Notes under the pieces: model-generated
Databases searched by the model: none
What the model was told of the DNA's origin: nothing
What the model saw: the letters and a program-made list of their open reading frames with translations, nothing else
Program-made: the position numbers and the translations under genes
In this document: positions 17,801 through 25,711 of the stretch, piece after piece
How positions within the stretch are numbered: position 1 is the stretch's first letter
How the letters are laid out: each line of letters starts with the position of its first letter
NCBI GenBank assembly: GCA_002297815.1
Contig: DBKH01000002.1
Span: forward strand, 1 to 64,000
Source of the DNA: Bacteroidales bacterium UBA755
GTDB lineage: Bacteria; Bacteroidota; Bacteroidia; Bacteroidales; UBA932
Direction: 5' to 3'
Length of the DNA: 64,000 nucleotides

Positions 17801-18004
17801 GACATTGCCAAGGCGTTCAAGAAGTTCCCTCTCAAGACATGCCGTGTCTATGTGACTGGACAGAATCTCTTTACATTCACTTCGTACTCCGGAATGGATC
17901 CGGAGATCGGCTACGGAGGTGGCAGCGGCTGGGCTCAAGGCATTGACTTGGGCTACTACCCAAGCGCCCGCACCATCCTTTTCGGAGTTAACCTCAAATT
18001 TTAG
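14813..18004 (+). CDS. susC-like: SusC-like TonB-dependent outer-membrane transporter
   Basis: A 1063 aa outer-membrane porin that imports oligosaccharides with TonB energy. A signal peptide ending near residue 34 (SAQS) is followed by a carboxypeptidase-regulatory-like beta-sandwich (about 36-110: LSGTVVSASDGQPLVGA). The TonB-box-like DDVVVVGYG comes next, then the plug with the SusC signature YVVDGV...IESIDVLKDAASAAIYGARAANGV (ends quoted), then the 22-strand barrel ending in an aromatic-rich strand. Length is typical. The susD gene follows after 8 bp, making the standard SusCD pair. Confidence 0.97.
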   Translation: MQHTEKHSLIPWTLKVCAAVLSLFGIGIIPLSAQSVLSGTVVSASDGQPLVGAYVLVQGTNVGTSTDVDGTFRLDVSSGTILEVSQMGYVTRQVKASDGIKIALEEDQLWLDDVVVVGYGVQKKKLVTGSTVQVKGEDIAKLNTVDVLGALQSQSPGVNIVQNNGFLGSGFKVNIRGLGTIGDSAPLYVVDGVANGSISALNPSDIESIDVLKDAASAAIYGARAANGVILITTKKGKEGQASVTYDGYFGLQNLYKIPTLLSASEYMQIQDESRMMDGLAPYNWENYIGSRIYKAIKEEGWTGTNWLKEITNEDAPVQNHSVNVTGGSKTGTYSIGLAYTGQDATMGVPSSIPHLDRYNFRVNSENTVFKKGSLDILKVGQTLNYRYQKTTGAFATEGIYWNGVHNMLVMSPLMPAYNSDGSYYVYEDRVADGYNWDTANGAAKNPIAYMDYASNQNVSKSHYLQASVYAVLQPIANLNIKSQFGYMMSASSSRSYMPEYDLDATAKREMDQVSQSMSLSNRWSWENTASYSFNIAEHQIDALIGSSLEKWGYGESLSASNVNSNFGDLEHAYLSNVSTTPSSMSSISGSPSQKNSIASFFVRANWNWKEKYMASATMRADGSSVFARGYRWGYFPSFSAGWVITNEDFFKGLGLDGVLDFFKLRASWGQNGNCNVTGFQYLSLVTSNNGYGGYVFGDVIDKRDIGTYAYKLTNSELKWETSEQTNIGFDARLFGNRLGVEFDWYNKLTKDWLVVAPVLYSYGANAPYVNGGNVKNQGLEFGLHWNDNLGDVFYGINLTGAHNKNKVTKIANADGIIHGTGSIPWEGAEELYRAEVGMPIGYFYGYKTAGVFQNQAEIDAYEGALLNGDNTNPGDVIYVDTNNDGVIDAKDRTMIGDPHPDFTLGLSFNVEWKGIDLSVSGFGAFGQQIFKCYRDFSSSPLNNYTTDILKRWTGEGSSNKYPRLASSSNSNWNKISSLYIEDGDYFKVQNITLGYDIAKAFKKFPLKTCRVYVTGQNLFTFTSYSGMDPEIGYGGGSGWAQGIDLGYYPSARTILFGVNLKF

Positions 18005-18012
18005 AAGGAGAA

Positions 18013-19830
18013 ATGAATATGAAAAAGATCATAATCAATCTAGCCCTTGCCGTGGCAACGGTGTTTGTAATGTCTGCGTGCGAGGACTTCCTCGACACCA
18101 AAAACCTTACTCAGAAGACAACCGAGAATTTCCCAGAGACAGAGAAAGACGCTCAGGAGATGGTAACAGCTATCTATGCCCATCTGCTTTTCGAGAGTCC
18201 AGAAACTTCTTCACAGTTCTATATTGCTCAGCTTGCCGGAGACGATTGTCTTGGTGGGAACCTTTCTTACTCAGGAAACTGTGCCACCAACTTCCTCTTG
18301 TACAAAGACAATCTCAACGGATGGCTTTCGTTGTGGGACCGCGACTACACTCTCATTAACAGAGCCAATAGCGCCCTCGCATCATTCGGAAACGTGAAAT
18401 CATGGTCCTCAGAAGAGGAGATGAATCGTCTTATTGGCGAGACATATTTCCTTCGCGCGTTTGCTTATAACGAGCTTGTTCAGATTTTCGGTGGCGTTCC
18501 GCTAAGGACCAACACTGAGACTGTCAATCTTCCAAGAGCTAGCGTTGATGAAGTTTACACTGTCATCGAAAGCGACCTCCTTCAGGCCATTAGCTTGATG
18601 CCGAAGAAAATCTACACTGCCGGCTCCCCAATGACCGGTCATGCAACCAAATATGCCGCTGAGGCAATGCTTGCCCGTGTGTTCCTCTTTTACACTGGAC
18701 GTTACGGGAAAGAAACTCTTCCTGGCGGAACGACCAAGGCTGAGGTTATCGAACATCTTGAGGATTGCATCAACAATTCTGGTCACGACCTTGTGAAGGA
18801 TCAACGTGAGATCTGGGGCTACACCAACACCACGGTCAACAGCAACAATTCCGGCTACAGGTACCAGTACCCGATAGATCATGACCTGCACTGGGTTGGA
18901 AACAGCTGCGTGGAGACTGTTTTCGCAAATAAGCACAACCTCACGTCAAACTGGACCTACACTTGGTTCTCTAACACATGGTCAATGTTCTGCTCTCCAT
19001 CAAACGACAACAGAGACATCAAGCAAAGCTATCCTTTCAGCTTCGGTTGGGGTGCTGGACCTGTCTCTCCGAAAATGGTTGATGAATGGAAGGATTGGGC
19101 TGCAAAACAGGCTTACACAGATGGTTACACAGAGGATCCGCGTCTTACTGGTTCTATTTGGTCCTACACTGCGTACGATCCGAACAACAAGGGCAACGTC
19201 CTCCTTGACAGAAAACTCGACAAGGGTGAGCCAGATTACACCGTTTCCTATCGTTACTACGAGCAGACTGGCTACTTCCAGAAGAAGTACATCAATGTGG
19301 GCGCGTGGGATGACGAATCCAATTCTTTCAAGAACTCTTGGGCTCTTGTTGAGAATCCGGGTGTCACGGCTCAGACTTCCGCACAGCTTGTTCAGACGAC
19401 TGACCTCATCCACATCCGTTTCGCTGATGTGTTGCTCATGCACTCCGAACTTACCGAGACCGCTGATGGCATCAACAGAGTTAGAGGGAGAAGCCATCTG
19501 GCTCCAGTGTCTTACTCTTTGGAGAATCTCAAGAACGAGCGCCGTTGGGAGCTTGCGTTCGAGTCTATTCGTTGGTTCGACCTTCTTCGCTGGGCAGGTC
19601 CAAGCCTTGAGTCTGCGGGTAAGATTCTTAATGAGCAGACTGGTTTCGACCTGATCAATGAAGGAATAGTCACCCCGATGGTAAAGTATGACTATGCAGC
19701 CCGTCTTAAACAGACCCAAGGCTATTGGCCTATTCCTCAGGATGAGATAGACATTGCTGGTGGAACGCTTGAGCAAAACCCAGGATGGGACGCTTCCGCA
19801 GCATTCGTGGATTGGAATAACTTCAAATAG
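18013..19830 (+). CDS. susD-like: SusD-like surface glycan-binding lipoprotein
   Basis: A 605 aa lipoprotein that forms the lid of SusC and binds the glycan. The lipobox is MSAC with Cys at about residue 23; the following EDFLD is an acidic surface-export signal. The N-terminal pattern FLDTKN...TTENFPET and the TPR-like region (LIGETYFLRAFAYNELVQIFGGVPL, ends quoted) are characteristic, as is the C-terminal NERRWELAFESIRWFDLLRW. The start could be 18013 or 18019 (ATGAATATG). The next gene begins 11 bp later. Confidence 0.96.
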   Translation: MNMKKIIINLALAVATVFVMSACEDFLDTKNLTQKTTENFPETEKDAQEMVTAIYAHLLFESPETSSQFYIAQLAGDDCLGGNLSYSGNCATNFLLYKDNLNGWLSLWDRDYTLINRANSALASFGNVKSWSSEEEMNRLIGETYFLRAFAYNELVQIFGGVPLRTNTETVNLPRASVDEVYTVIESDLLQAISLMPKKIYTAGSPMTGHATKYAAEAMLARVFLFYTGRYGKETLPGGTTKAEVIEHLEDCINNSGHDLVKDQREIWGYTNTTVNSNNSGYRYQYPIDHDLHWVGNSCVETVFANKHNLTSNWTYTWFSNTWSMFCSPSNDNRDIKQSYPFSFGWGAGPVSPKMVDEWKDWAAKQAYTDGYTEDPRLTGSIWSYTAYDPNNKGNVLLDRKLDKGEPDYTVSYRYYEQTGYFQKKYINVGAWDDESNSFKNSWALVENPGVTAQTSAQLVQTTDLIHIRFADVLLMHSELTETADGINRVRGRSHLAPVSYSLENLKNERRWELAFESIRWFDLLRWAGPSLESAGKILNEQTGFDLINEGIVTPMVKYDYAARLKQTQGYWPIPQDEIDIAGGTLEQNPGWDASAAFVDWNNFK

Positions 19831-19841
19831 CAGAAGAGATC

Positions 19842-20747
19842 ATGAAAAAGATTAGTATAATCACGACTATTGCGCTCATAGTGAACGCAGTGGCATGTAC
19901 TCCGATAGAGGATAAGTCGTTGCGTGACGACTACATCACCAATGCCGGAACTCCTGTTACATCGGAAGAACTTACATCCTATCTCCATGTAGATCAACCG
20001 TATCCTAACACGGACACTGCTGTGGAAGGGGATCAGATTATCACTCTGAAGAATGATCGTCCAGAAATAGGAGGTGTGTGGCATGTTGTCACTTCCATGG
20101 GTGAGACTATCCTCAAAAGCGACAGTTGCACCTACACTTATGAGTCTAACGGTGAGTTCGAGGTGTACTATGTGGCCCTTTCCGCGGGGAAGATTGTTGA
20201 GTCAGCGCACTTCCCGATCACAGTTACCAATGTCTTTGATCCATGGGCAGGCTATCTGACCGGAGCCAAGGACAAAGCTGACAGAGACGCGAAGAAAACC
20301 TGGACTTGGAGGGAGGTTTCTTGGGGCTCTGTCTGCAATATGGGTGCGCACGGTGGCTGGAAGTACGCTTCCGCTGGCTACACTCCTGAGTCTAACTTCT
20401 GCTGGTGGGGCAATGTCAAGATGAGCGATGTATCTATAGACGAAAAGATGGTGTTTGAATATGCAGGTAGCAAGATGACTACCTACAATGCCGATGGCTC
20501 AGTTAAGGCCACGGGAACATTCGGATTCAATAAGGAGGTTCCAGAGGACGCTGTACTTGGCAGCCTTGTGACCACAGCTCCTACAATCGGGGCAAGGTAC
20601 GATGAAGTCGGACAGGGACAGAACAACTCTTTCTATCTGCTCACTTTTGACAATGACTACATTACAATCTTCCATAAGACCCCTTCTTCCGCAATGGCGG
20701 ATTGGAGTGACTATGGGTGGTACGCTTACTTCAAGGCTGTGAAATAA
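19842..20747 (+). CDS. Candidate surface glycan-binding lipoprotein (SusE position)
   Basis: A 301 aa lipoprotein (VACT, Cys at residue 19). Residues about 55-130 look like a PKD/Ig-like beta-sandwich (GVWHVVTSMG...YTYESNGEFEVYYVA). The remaining part is rich in Trp and aromatic residues (KTWTWREVSWGSVCNMGAHGGW, ends quoted) and ends in a compact beta region, reminiscent of carbohydrate-binding folds. It lies directly after susD where surface glycan-binding proteins are usual. There is no named family that I am sure of. A stem-loop follows the stop. Confidence 0.75.
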   Translation: MKKISIITTIALIVNAVACTPIEDKSLRDDYITNAGTPVTSEELTSYLHVDQPYPNTDTAVEGDQIITLKNDRPEIGGVWHVVTSMGETILKSDSCTYTYESNGEFEVYYVALSAGKIVESAHFPITVTNVFDPWAGYLTGAKDKADRDAKKTWTWREVSWGSVCNMGAHGGWKYASAGYTPESNFCWWGNVKMSDVSIDEKMVFEYAGSKMTTYNADGSVKATGTFGFNKEVPEDAVLGSLVTTAPTIGARYDEVGQGQNNSFYLLTFDNDYITIFHKTPSSAMADWSDYGWYAYFKAVK

Positions 20748-20770
20748 CAGCAGCCATATTACTTCAAGGG

Positions 20771-20810
20771 AAGGTGGGCCGAGTGGGAAACCGTTGGCCC
20801 TCCGACCTTT
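20771..20810 (+). promoter_or_regulatory. Stem-loop between glycan-binding and DUF4369 genes
   Basis: AAGGT and GGGCC on the left pair with GGCCC and ACCTT on the right around a 15-base loop, followed by TTAACTTTTG. It resembles a weak terminator or processing site and divides the surface genes from the downstream genes. Confidence 0.5.
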
Positions 20811-20839
20811 AACTTTTGAATATTCATAATTATCATCAG

Positions 20840-21391
20840 ATGATGACATCCTCGCATATTCATTTACTCTTGTTGGTTTTCGCTGTTGGCCTTGTCGTCA
20901 GTTGTTCGGGAAAAGCTACTATGACGATAGATGGCAGCATTGACAGTCGCTACGATGGCCAGACTATATTCCTTGTGCCTGTGCCCCATGCTACTGCAGA
21001 GACGGTTGATTCCTCCAAGGTGAAGAATGGAAGGTTCCGCTTTAGGGCGGATGCATCCACCGTGAGGATGTGTGATGTCACCATTTCAAACAAAGCTCAT
21101 GCTTCGTTTGTACAAAGGCTTCTTGTTGTGGTGGAACCAGGAACGCTTGAAGCGCATTTGGACACAATAAGTTCGGCTCGTGGCACACCTCTTAATGAAT
21201 CGCTCCAGTCTTGGAAGGAGAAACTTCAACAAGGGGATGATGTGGAATCGGTGACGATGAACGTAATACGGAACAACCCTAATCCGTTAGGAGGGTATTT
21301 GTATTACATTTATGAGCGGGTGATGACTGATTCACAAAAGAGAGAGTTGGACTCACTGGGAATTAATAACTACCGTCCAGATGTCAACTAA
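20840..21391 (+). CDS. DUF4369-type lipoprotein
   Basis: About 183 aa. The ATG at 20840 (or 20843) is preferred over an upstream TTG at 20816. A lipobox VVSC is followed by SGKATMTIDGSID, and the next ~95 residues have the DUF4369 pattern (GQTIFLVPVP...VDSSKVKNGRFRFRA), the domain usually found in front of TlpA-like thiol oxidoreductases. Here the thioredoxin part is absent; the C-terminus is a short helical tail. The last 11 bp overlap the next gene. The role is unknown. Confidence 0.72.
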   Translation: MMTSSHIHLLLLVFAVGLVVSCSGKATMTIDGSIDSRYDGQTIFLVPVPHATAETVDSSKVKNGRFRFRADASTVRMCDVTISNKAHASFVQRLLVVVEPGTLEAHLDTISSARGTPLNESLQSWKEKLQQGDDVESVTMNVIRNNPNPLGGYLYYIYERVMTDSQKRELDSLGINNYRPDVN

Positions 21392-23063
21392 GAAATCTAC
21401 GCAAAGACAATTATTCCTAGCAGGCGTGGCTTTCTTAGGGATGTGGGCTCTGTTCCAGACCCTTTGCCCGTACCATTTTGCCTTCAAAGAACAGGCTGAT
21501 TATTTTCTGCTTGATCGCACGTTTGTCCTGTCGTTTCTCAAGAAACCGGCTTTCCTGAGCGAATTGGCAGGTGGTTGGCTGACACAGTTTTTCATGCTGG
21601 TCGGATTTGCTCCGGTGGCTCAGACTCTGCTTTGTGTTCTGATGTGGATTGGAATGATCATTTCTCTAAAAAGAGAAGGGGCGTTTTCTCCATTTCTTAT
21701 TGCGCTGATTCCCACTTTTTTGGAAGGCGCCCTTTCTTGTATTTTTGAGTATCCAGTCAGCATGACCATTGGCTCAGTAGTGGCCGTTTGGATTGCCGTT
21801 GCTTGCCAAATGTGCCAAAGACGTTTACAAAAGCCAATTGAAATTCTAGCTCTGCTGCTCGGCTATCCTCTGCTCGGAGCCAGAGTTTTTCTTCTTTTGG
21901 CCTTGCTCCTTTTCAGAAATCGGAAAGAATCGTGGTACGGATTGTTCCTTTTGGTTTTGGAGATAGCAGAGATTCTTCTGTTGAGGAATGCCTACATGCT
22001 TACCGCTGCTCAGGCTTTTGTCTTTCCGATTGTTCCTGGCTACTATTTCGGACATATTGCCTTCATTTTTGCTGTTGAGGCTGGCACTTTGCTCGCAGCC
22101 ATTTTAAGCGTCTCATCTGACAGGTGGCTGAGACGATTCTTGATAATAACTTGTAGCTGGATGGTCGTCTCTATGTTCTGCTTTACTGTAAAGCCTAAAG
22201 AGGAATGGGACATTAAAATCAGTTCTCTGGCATTTTACGGGAAATGGGACAAAGTCCATGAAATGGGTAAGGCAAATCCGTACAAGAGTGTGACGGGGGC
22301 CTATTTCTACAACGCTGCCTCAAGTCGAAGCGGTAGGTTGCCGGAGGATATTCTTGAAGCCTATCAGCCATTGTGGAAAGGTTTGTTCCTCAGTGTCAAT
22401 GAGAACACCGGCTATAGGAGGGTTTTTGACAGCGTTGAGGCTCTGATGTTATGTGGGGATTTCGCTCAGGCACAACATTCCGCTCTCCTTGGCATGACAT
22501 TCACTCCGAGGCAACGTTCCTCTAGAATGGTTCGGAGACTTTGTGAGATAGCGATGGCGAATGGAGACTTAGCTGCCGCTAAAAAGTACGCAGGCATGCT
22601 TGAAAAAACATCGCTTCATGCTGGATGGGCTTCGTCCGTGCTTTCAATGCTAGAGTCGGGCGATAGATTGCCGGTAAATAGTAGTGTCGACGACATCCTA
22701 TTCAGTGCAAATGACTGGTTCGCCTCTCTTCGTAATCTTGCAAGAGTAAACGATGCAGCGTTGGACCGTCTGTTGTGCCTTGATCTTATGATAAAGGACC
22801 TCGCCTCTTTCAGAAATGACTATGACACCTACTACAAGCCAAAGCACTCTTCCGCTCCGGCATTGTACCAGCAGGCACTGATGATGACTTTTGACGAGAA
22901 TATCTCACCAACGGAGCAACTTTCTGAATATGCCATAGCCTCTGACGTGTACGAAATGTGTCTTGATTTCGTCTCAAGACGCGAGGATGGGGTTACTATG
23001 ACACCTGACTCGATTTTCGGGAAGACATATTGGTACTACTATTATTTCGCGCAACCAAAATGA
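21381..23063 (+). CDS. DUF6057-type polytopic membrane protein
   Basis: A 560 aa protein with about 9 hydrophobic helices in the first ~265 residues, then a soluble helical part of ~290 residues with TPR-like spacing (DILEAYQPLWKGLF..., ALLGMTFTPRQRSSRMVRRLCEIAMANGDLAAAKKY, ends only). I recognise the layout as DUF6057, a family seen beside SusCD loci in Bacteroidales but without assigned function. It overlaps both neighbours (11 bp upstream, 4 bp ATGA downstream), so the three genes are translationally coupled and probably act together. Confidence 0.78.
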   Translation: MSTKKSTQRQLFLAGVAFLGMWALFQTLCPYHFAFKEQADYFLLDRTFVLSFLKKPAFLSELAGGWLTQFFMLVGFAPVAQTLLCVLMWIGMIISLKREGAFSPFLIALIPTFLEGALSCIFEYPVSMTIGSVVAVWIAVACQMCQRRLQKPIEILALLLGYPLLGARVFLLLALLLFRNRKESWYGLFLLVLEIAEILLLRNAYMLTAAQAFVFPIVPGYYFGHIAFIFAVEAGTLLAAILSVSSDRWLRRFLIITCSWMVVSMFCFTVKPKEEWDIKISSLAFYGKWDKVHEMGKANPYKSVTGAYFYNAASSRSGRLPEDILEAYQPLWKGLFLSVNENTGYRRVFDSVEALMLCGDFAQAQHSALLGMTFTPRQRSSRMVRRLCEIAMANGDLAAAKKYAGMLEKTSLHAGWASSVLSMLESGDRLPVNSSVDDILFSANDWFASLRNLARVNDAALDRLLCLDLMIKDLASFRNDYDTYYKPKHSSAPALYQQALMMTFDENISPTEQLSEYAIASDVYEMCLDFVSRREDGVTMTPDSIFGKTYWYYYYFAQPK

Positions 23064-24520
23064 GAGAACACTATAAAAGACTTGTTATTGCTATCTTGTT
23101 GCTGACAACTGCCATAGGATGCCGTGAATCAGTTCGCGTAGCTCCTTCGGATAGTATTACCATGACACCCGACTACAGAGACATTGTCATCCCGTTTAAC
23201 ATTGCCCCATTGAATTTTATGCTGGAAGGAGTTGATGGACGGGTTGAGGTCTTGATTTCCGGCCCGCAAAGAAACTACCGATTTAAGTCCAAGGCTTCCA
23301 GAATTGTGTTTCCTTTGAGCAAGTGGCACTCTATGCTGGACAATGAAAAAGGGAATAGGTTGCAAGTGTCAGTGATCCAAGGCGGTTCTGTCGTTCAGAA
23401 GTTCTTTTGGGACATCTCGCACGACCCGATAGACAAATGCCTGAGTTATAGACTGATTGAGCCGGCCTACGAAGTTTGGAACTTACACTCGGTCGAAGAA
23501 CGCGACCTCGAAAGCTACAAGGTCAGAGTCCTAGGCGACAACAACACGACTGATCATTCGTGCATGAACTGCCACACATCGAACAGGACTGTTTCTCCTG
23601 CCACATTCTTCCACGTCAGGGGCAAGTCTGGAGGTACTTTCTATGCAAAGGATGGGGCCCTGCGCAAACTGGACACAAAGACAGACAGCACAGCAGGAGC
23701 AGCCGTTTATGGAGAAATTGAAAGGTCAGGGCGTTTTGGAATATTCACGACCGCTCAGATAATGCCGATCCTCCATTCCGGGAATATGGAAAGGTTGGAG
23801 GTGTTCGACACATCCAGTGATCTGTTCGTTGTGGACTTCCAAGACAATATAGTCTCTGATAACCATTCTGTCAGGGGAGAGGACTATCAAGAAACTTTCC
23901 CATGTTTTTCTCCCGATGGGAGGACCATCTATTTTTGCCGTGCGAAGAGCCTCCCTCAGCCTGACAGTACCAAAATGATGCGCTACGATTTGTACTCCGT
24001 GTCGTTTGACCCTGAGACAGGGGAGCTGTCGGATTCTCTGACCATGGTTTTCAGCGCTTCTACCCTTGGGAAGTCGGTTAGTTTCCCGAAATGTTCACCT
24101 GACGGAAAGCATATTCTTTTCTGCGTCTCAGACTATGGCACTTTCCCTATCTGGCACACGGAGACCGATCTATGGATGTTGGACATCCAGACAGGGAAAG
24201 TGGACACGTTGGACGAGGTAAATGATAGATACTCAGACTCTTATCATAGCTGGAGCTCTAATGGCAAATGGATTGTCTGGGCTTCCAAAAGGGAGGACCG
24301 TGTCTATGGCAGGCCGTATTTCGCTCATGTGGAAGATGATGGCAGTGTCAGCCGTCCTTTTGTCCTCCCTCAGCGTGATCCATCTTACTATTTAAGTCAG
24401 AATCAATCATTTAATATTCCGGAGATGTACCAAGCACCGGAGACATATTCTCATCGCGACATCTCACGGATGTATTTCAAGTCTGTTCCTGAAAAAATGA
24501 AATATAAGGAGCGTAATTAA
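23060..24520 (+). CDS. TolB/PD40-type propeller lipoprotein with a CxxCH motif
   Basis: About 486 aa. The ATG at 23060 overlaps the previous stop as ATGA; an upstream TTG is less likely. A lipobox (AIGC) begins the mature protein. Residues about 165-180 contain HSCMNCHTSNR, a canonical CxxCH heme-c attachment pattern. The C-terminal half has WD40-like/PD40 blades: FPCFSPDGRTIYFCR, FPKCSPDGKHILF, YHSWSSNGKWIVWASKR. The family is recognised in Bacteroidales loci but not characterised. The gene is coupled to the DUF6057 gene. Confidence 0.78.
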   Translation: MREHYKRLVIAILLLTTAIGCRESVRVAPSDSITMTPDYRDIVIPFNIAPLNFMLEGVDGRVEVLISGPQRNYRFKSKASRIVFPLSKWHSMLDNEKGNRLQVSVIQGGSVVQKFFWDISHDPIDKCLSYRLIEPAYEVWNLHSVEERDLESYKVRVLGDNNTTDHSCMNCHTSNRTVSPATFFHVRGKSGGTFYAKDGALRKLDTKTDSTAGAAVYGEIERSGRFGIFTTAQIMPILHSGNMERLEVFDTSSDLFVVDFQDNIVSDNHSVRGEDYQETFPCFSPDGRTIYFCRAKSLPQPDSTKMMRYDLYSVSFDPETGELSDSLTMVFSASTLGKSVSFPKCSPDGKHILFCVSDYGTFPIWHTETDLWMLDIQTGKVDTLDEVNDRYSDSYHSWSSNGKWIVWASKREDRVYGRPYFAHVEDDGSVSRPFVLPQRDPSYYLSQNQSFNIPEMYQAPETYSHRDISRMYFKSVPEKMKYKERN

Positions 24521-24554
24521 GGATTATTCATTAACTTTATCAACGCAACCGATT

Positions 24555-25709
24555 ATGCGAACAATGAAACGCACTCTGATGCTTGTGGCAAGTTTTTTTG
24601 CCATTATCGTTTCATCCTGCGAAAAGGATGACTACAAAAAAGGCGGCCTTCTTCCAGGTGGGGGAGAATCAACGCCTGTTCTTCTGGATAAGGTGTCCGG
24701 GAGGAATGTTGTGGCCTACTGTACCTACTACGGGAAGTCCATTCCGGACGTGAATGCGGTGACTCAGATTAACTATGCTTTCGCGGAGCTCTATGTCAAG
24801 GATGGCGAGTACAAAGGCTTTAAGCTTCAAGGCGAAGAGTCTAGATTTAAGCAGATTGTAGAACTGAAGAAAAAAGCATCTGATCTTAAGATACTTCTGT
24901 CGTTCTCTCACACCGTGGTCAATCCTGATAATGCCCAGGGTGGAGGTTTCTCAAAGATGTCTTCAACCGAGGCTGGTCGTAAGGCTTTCGCTAAGGATTG
25001 CCTTGCGTTCTGCCAGAAATGGGGAATAGATGGCGTGGACATAGACTGGGAGATGCCTGGAGTCTCATGGAGTGGGCATGCTTGTGATCCATTGCACGAC
25101 ACAGACAACTTCACTCTTCTGATGAGTCAGCTTAGAGAAACACTTGGAAAGCGCTATCTTGTGACCTATGCTGGTTATGTAAAAGATAAGGTGGTTGGAG
25201 AAGATGGTACTAGTAAATATTTTGACTTAAAGGCACTTAAGGACATAGTGGACTATGTGAATGTGATGACCTACGACCTTGATGCTGCTCCTCATCACCA
25301 CAGTGCCATAGACGATCCGACTGCCTACTGGGATTGGAAGAGAACCTTTGAGGAATATGAAAAAGCGGGTTTCCCGAAAGAAAAAATGATTTTCGGAGTA
25401 CCGTTCTATGCTAGACATTCATTCTCGGAGAGTCCTACATCAATCGACTACAAGAAAGTTCTGACACTTGATGAGTCATTGTACAAAATCGACAATTGGG
25501 ATGAAAAGGCCCAATGTCCGTACATTTCTGTCCGAGCTTCTGGTGCTTTCTATGCCGGTTATGACAACGCTAAAAGCATAGCAATCAAGGCTGAATGGGC
25601 CATGACCAGAGGAATGACTGGACTGATGTGTTGGGACTATGATGCAGATGACGCAACGGGCACTCTCAGAACAGCTCTTTGGAATGGCGTGATGGACAAA
25701 AAATATTAA
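24555..25709 (+). CDS. GH18 chitinase-like surface lipoprotein
   Basis: A 384 aa lipoprotein: SSC is the lipobox and EKDDYKK right after the cysteine is an acidic surface-export signal. A GlyGly-rich linker leads into a GH18 barrel. DGVDIDWEM at about residues 159-167 is the complete DxxDxDxE catalytic motif with glutamate at about 166; MTYDLD and the late CWDYDADD strand are also as expected. GH18 enzymes cleave beta-1,4 GlcNAc bonds of chitin, or of N-glycan cores in the ENGase branch. The GlcNAc-processing neighbours favour chitin or chito-oligosaccharides. It starts 34 bp after the propeller gene. Confidence 0.92.
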   Translation: MRTMKRTLMLVASFFAIIVSSCEKDDYKKGGLLPGGGESTPVLLDKVSGRNVVAYCTYYGKSIPDVNAVTQINYAFAELYVKDGEYKGFKLQGEESRFKQIVELKKKASDLKILLSFSHTVVNPDNAQGGGFSKMSSTEAGRKAFAKDCLAFCQKWGIDGVDIDWEMPGVSWSGHACDPLHDTDNFTLLMSQLRETLGKRYLVTYAGYVKDKVVGEDGTSKYFDLKALKDIVDYVNVMTYDLDAAPHHHSAIDDPTAYWDWKRTFEEYEKAGFPKEKMIFGVPFYARHSFSESPTSIDYKKVLTLDESLYKIDNWDEKAQCPYISVRASGAFYAGYDNAKSIAIKAEWAMTRGMTGLMCWDYDADDATGTLRTALWNGVMDKKY

Positions 25710-25711
25710 AA

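Noticed and set aside
18881..19776. Two overlapping ~257-codon frames (one per strand) inside the susD-like gene
   Set aside because: Both are shadows of a clear SusD sequence; they are rich in Ser, Arg and Leu with no motif.
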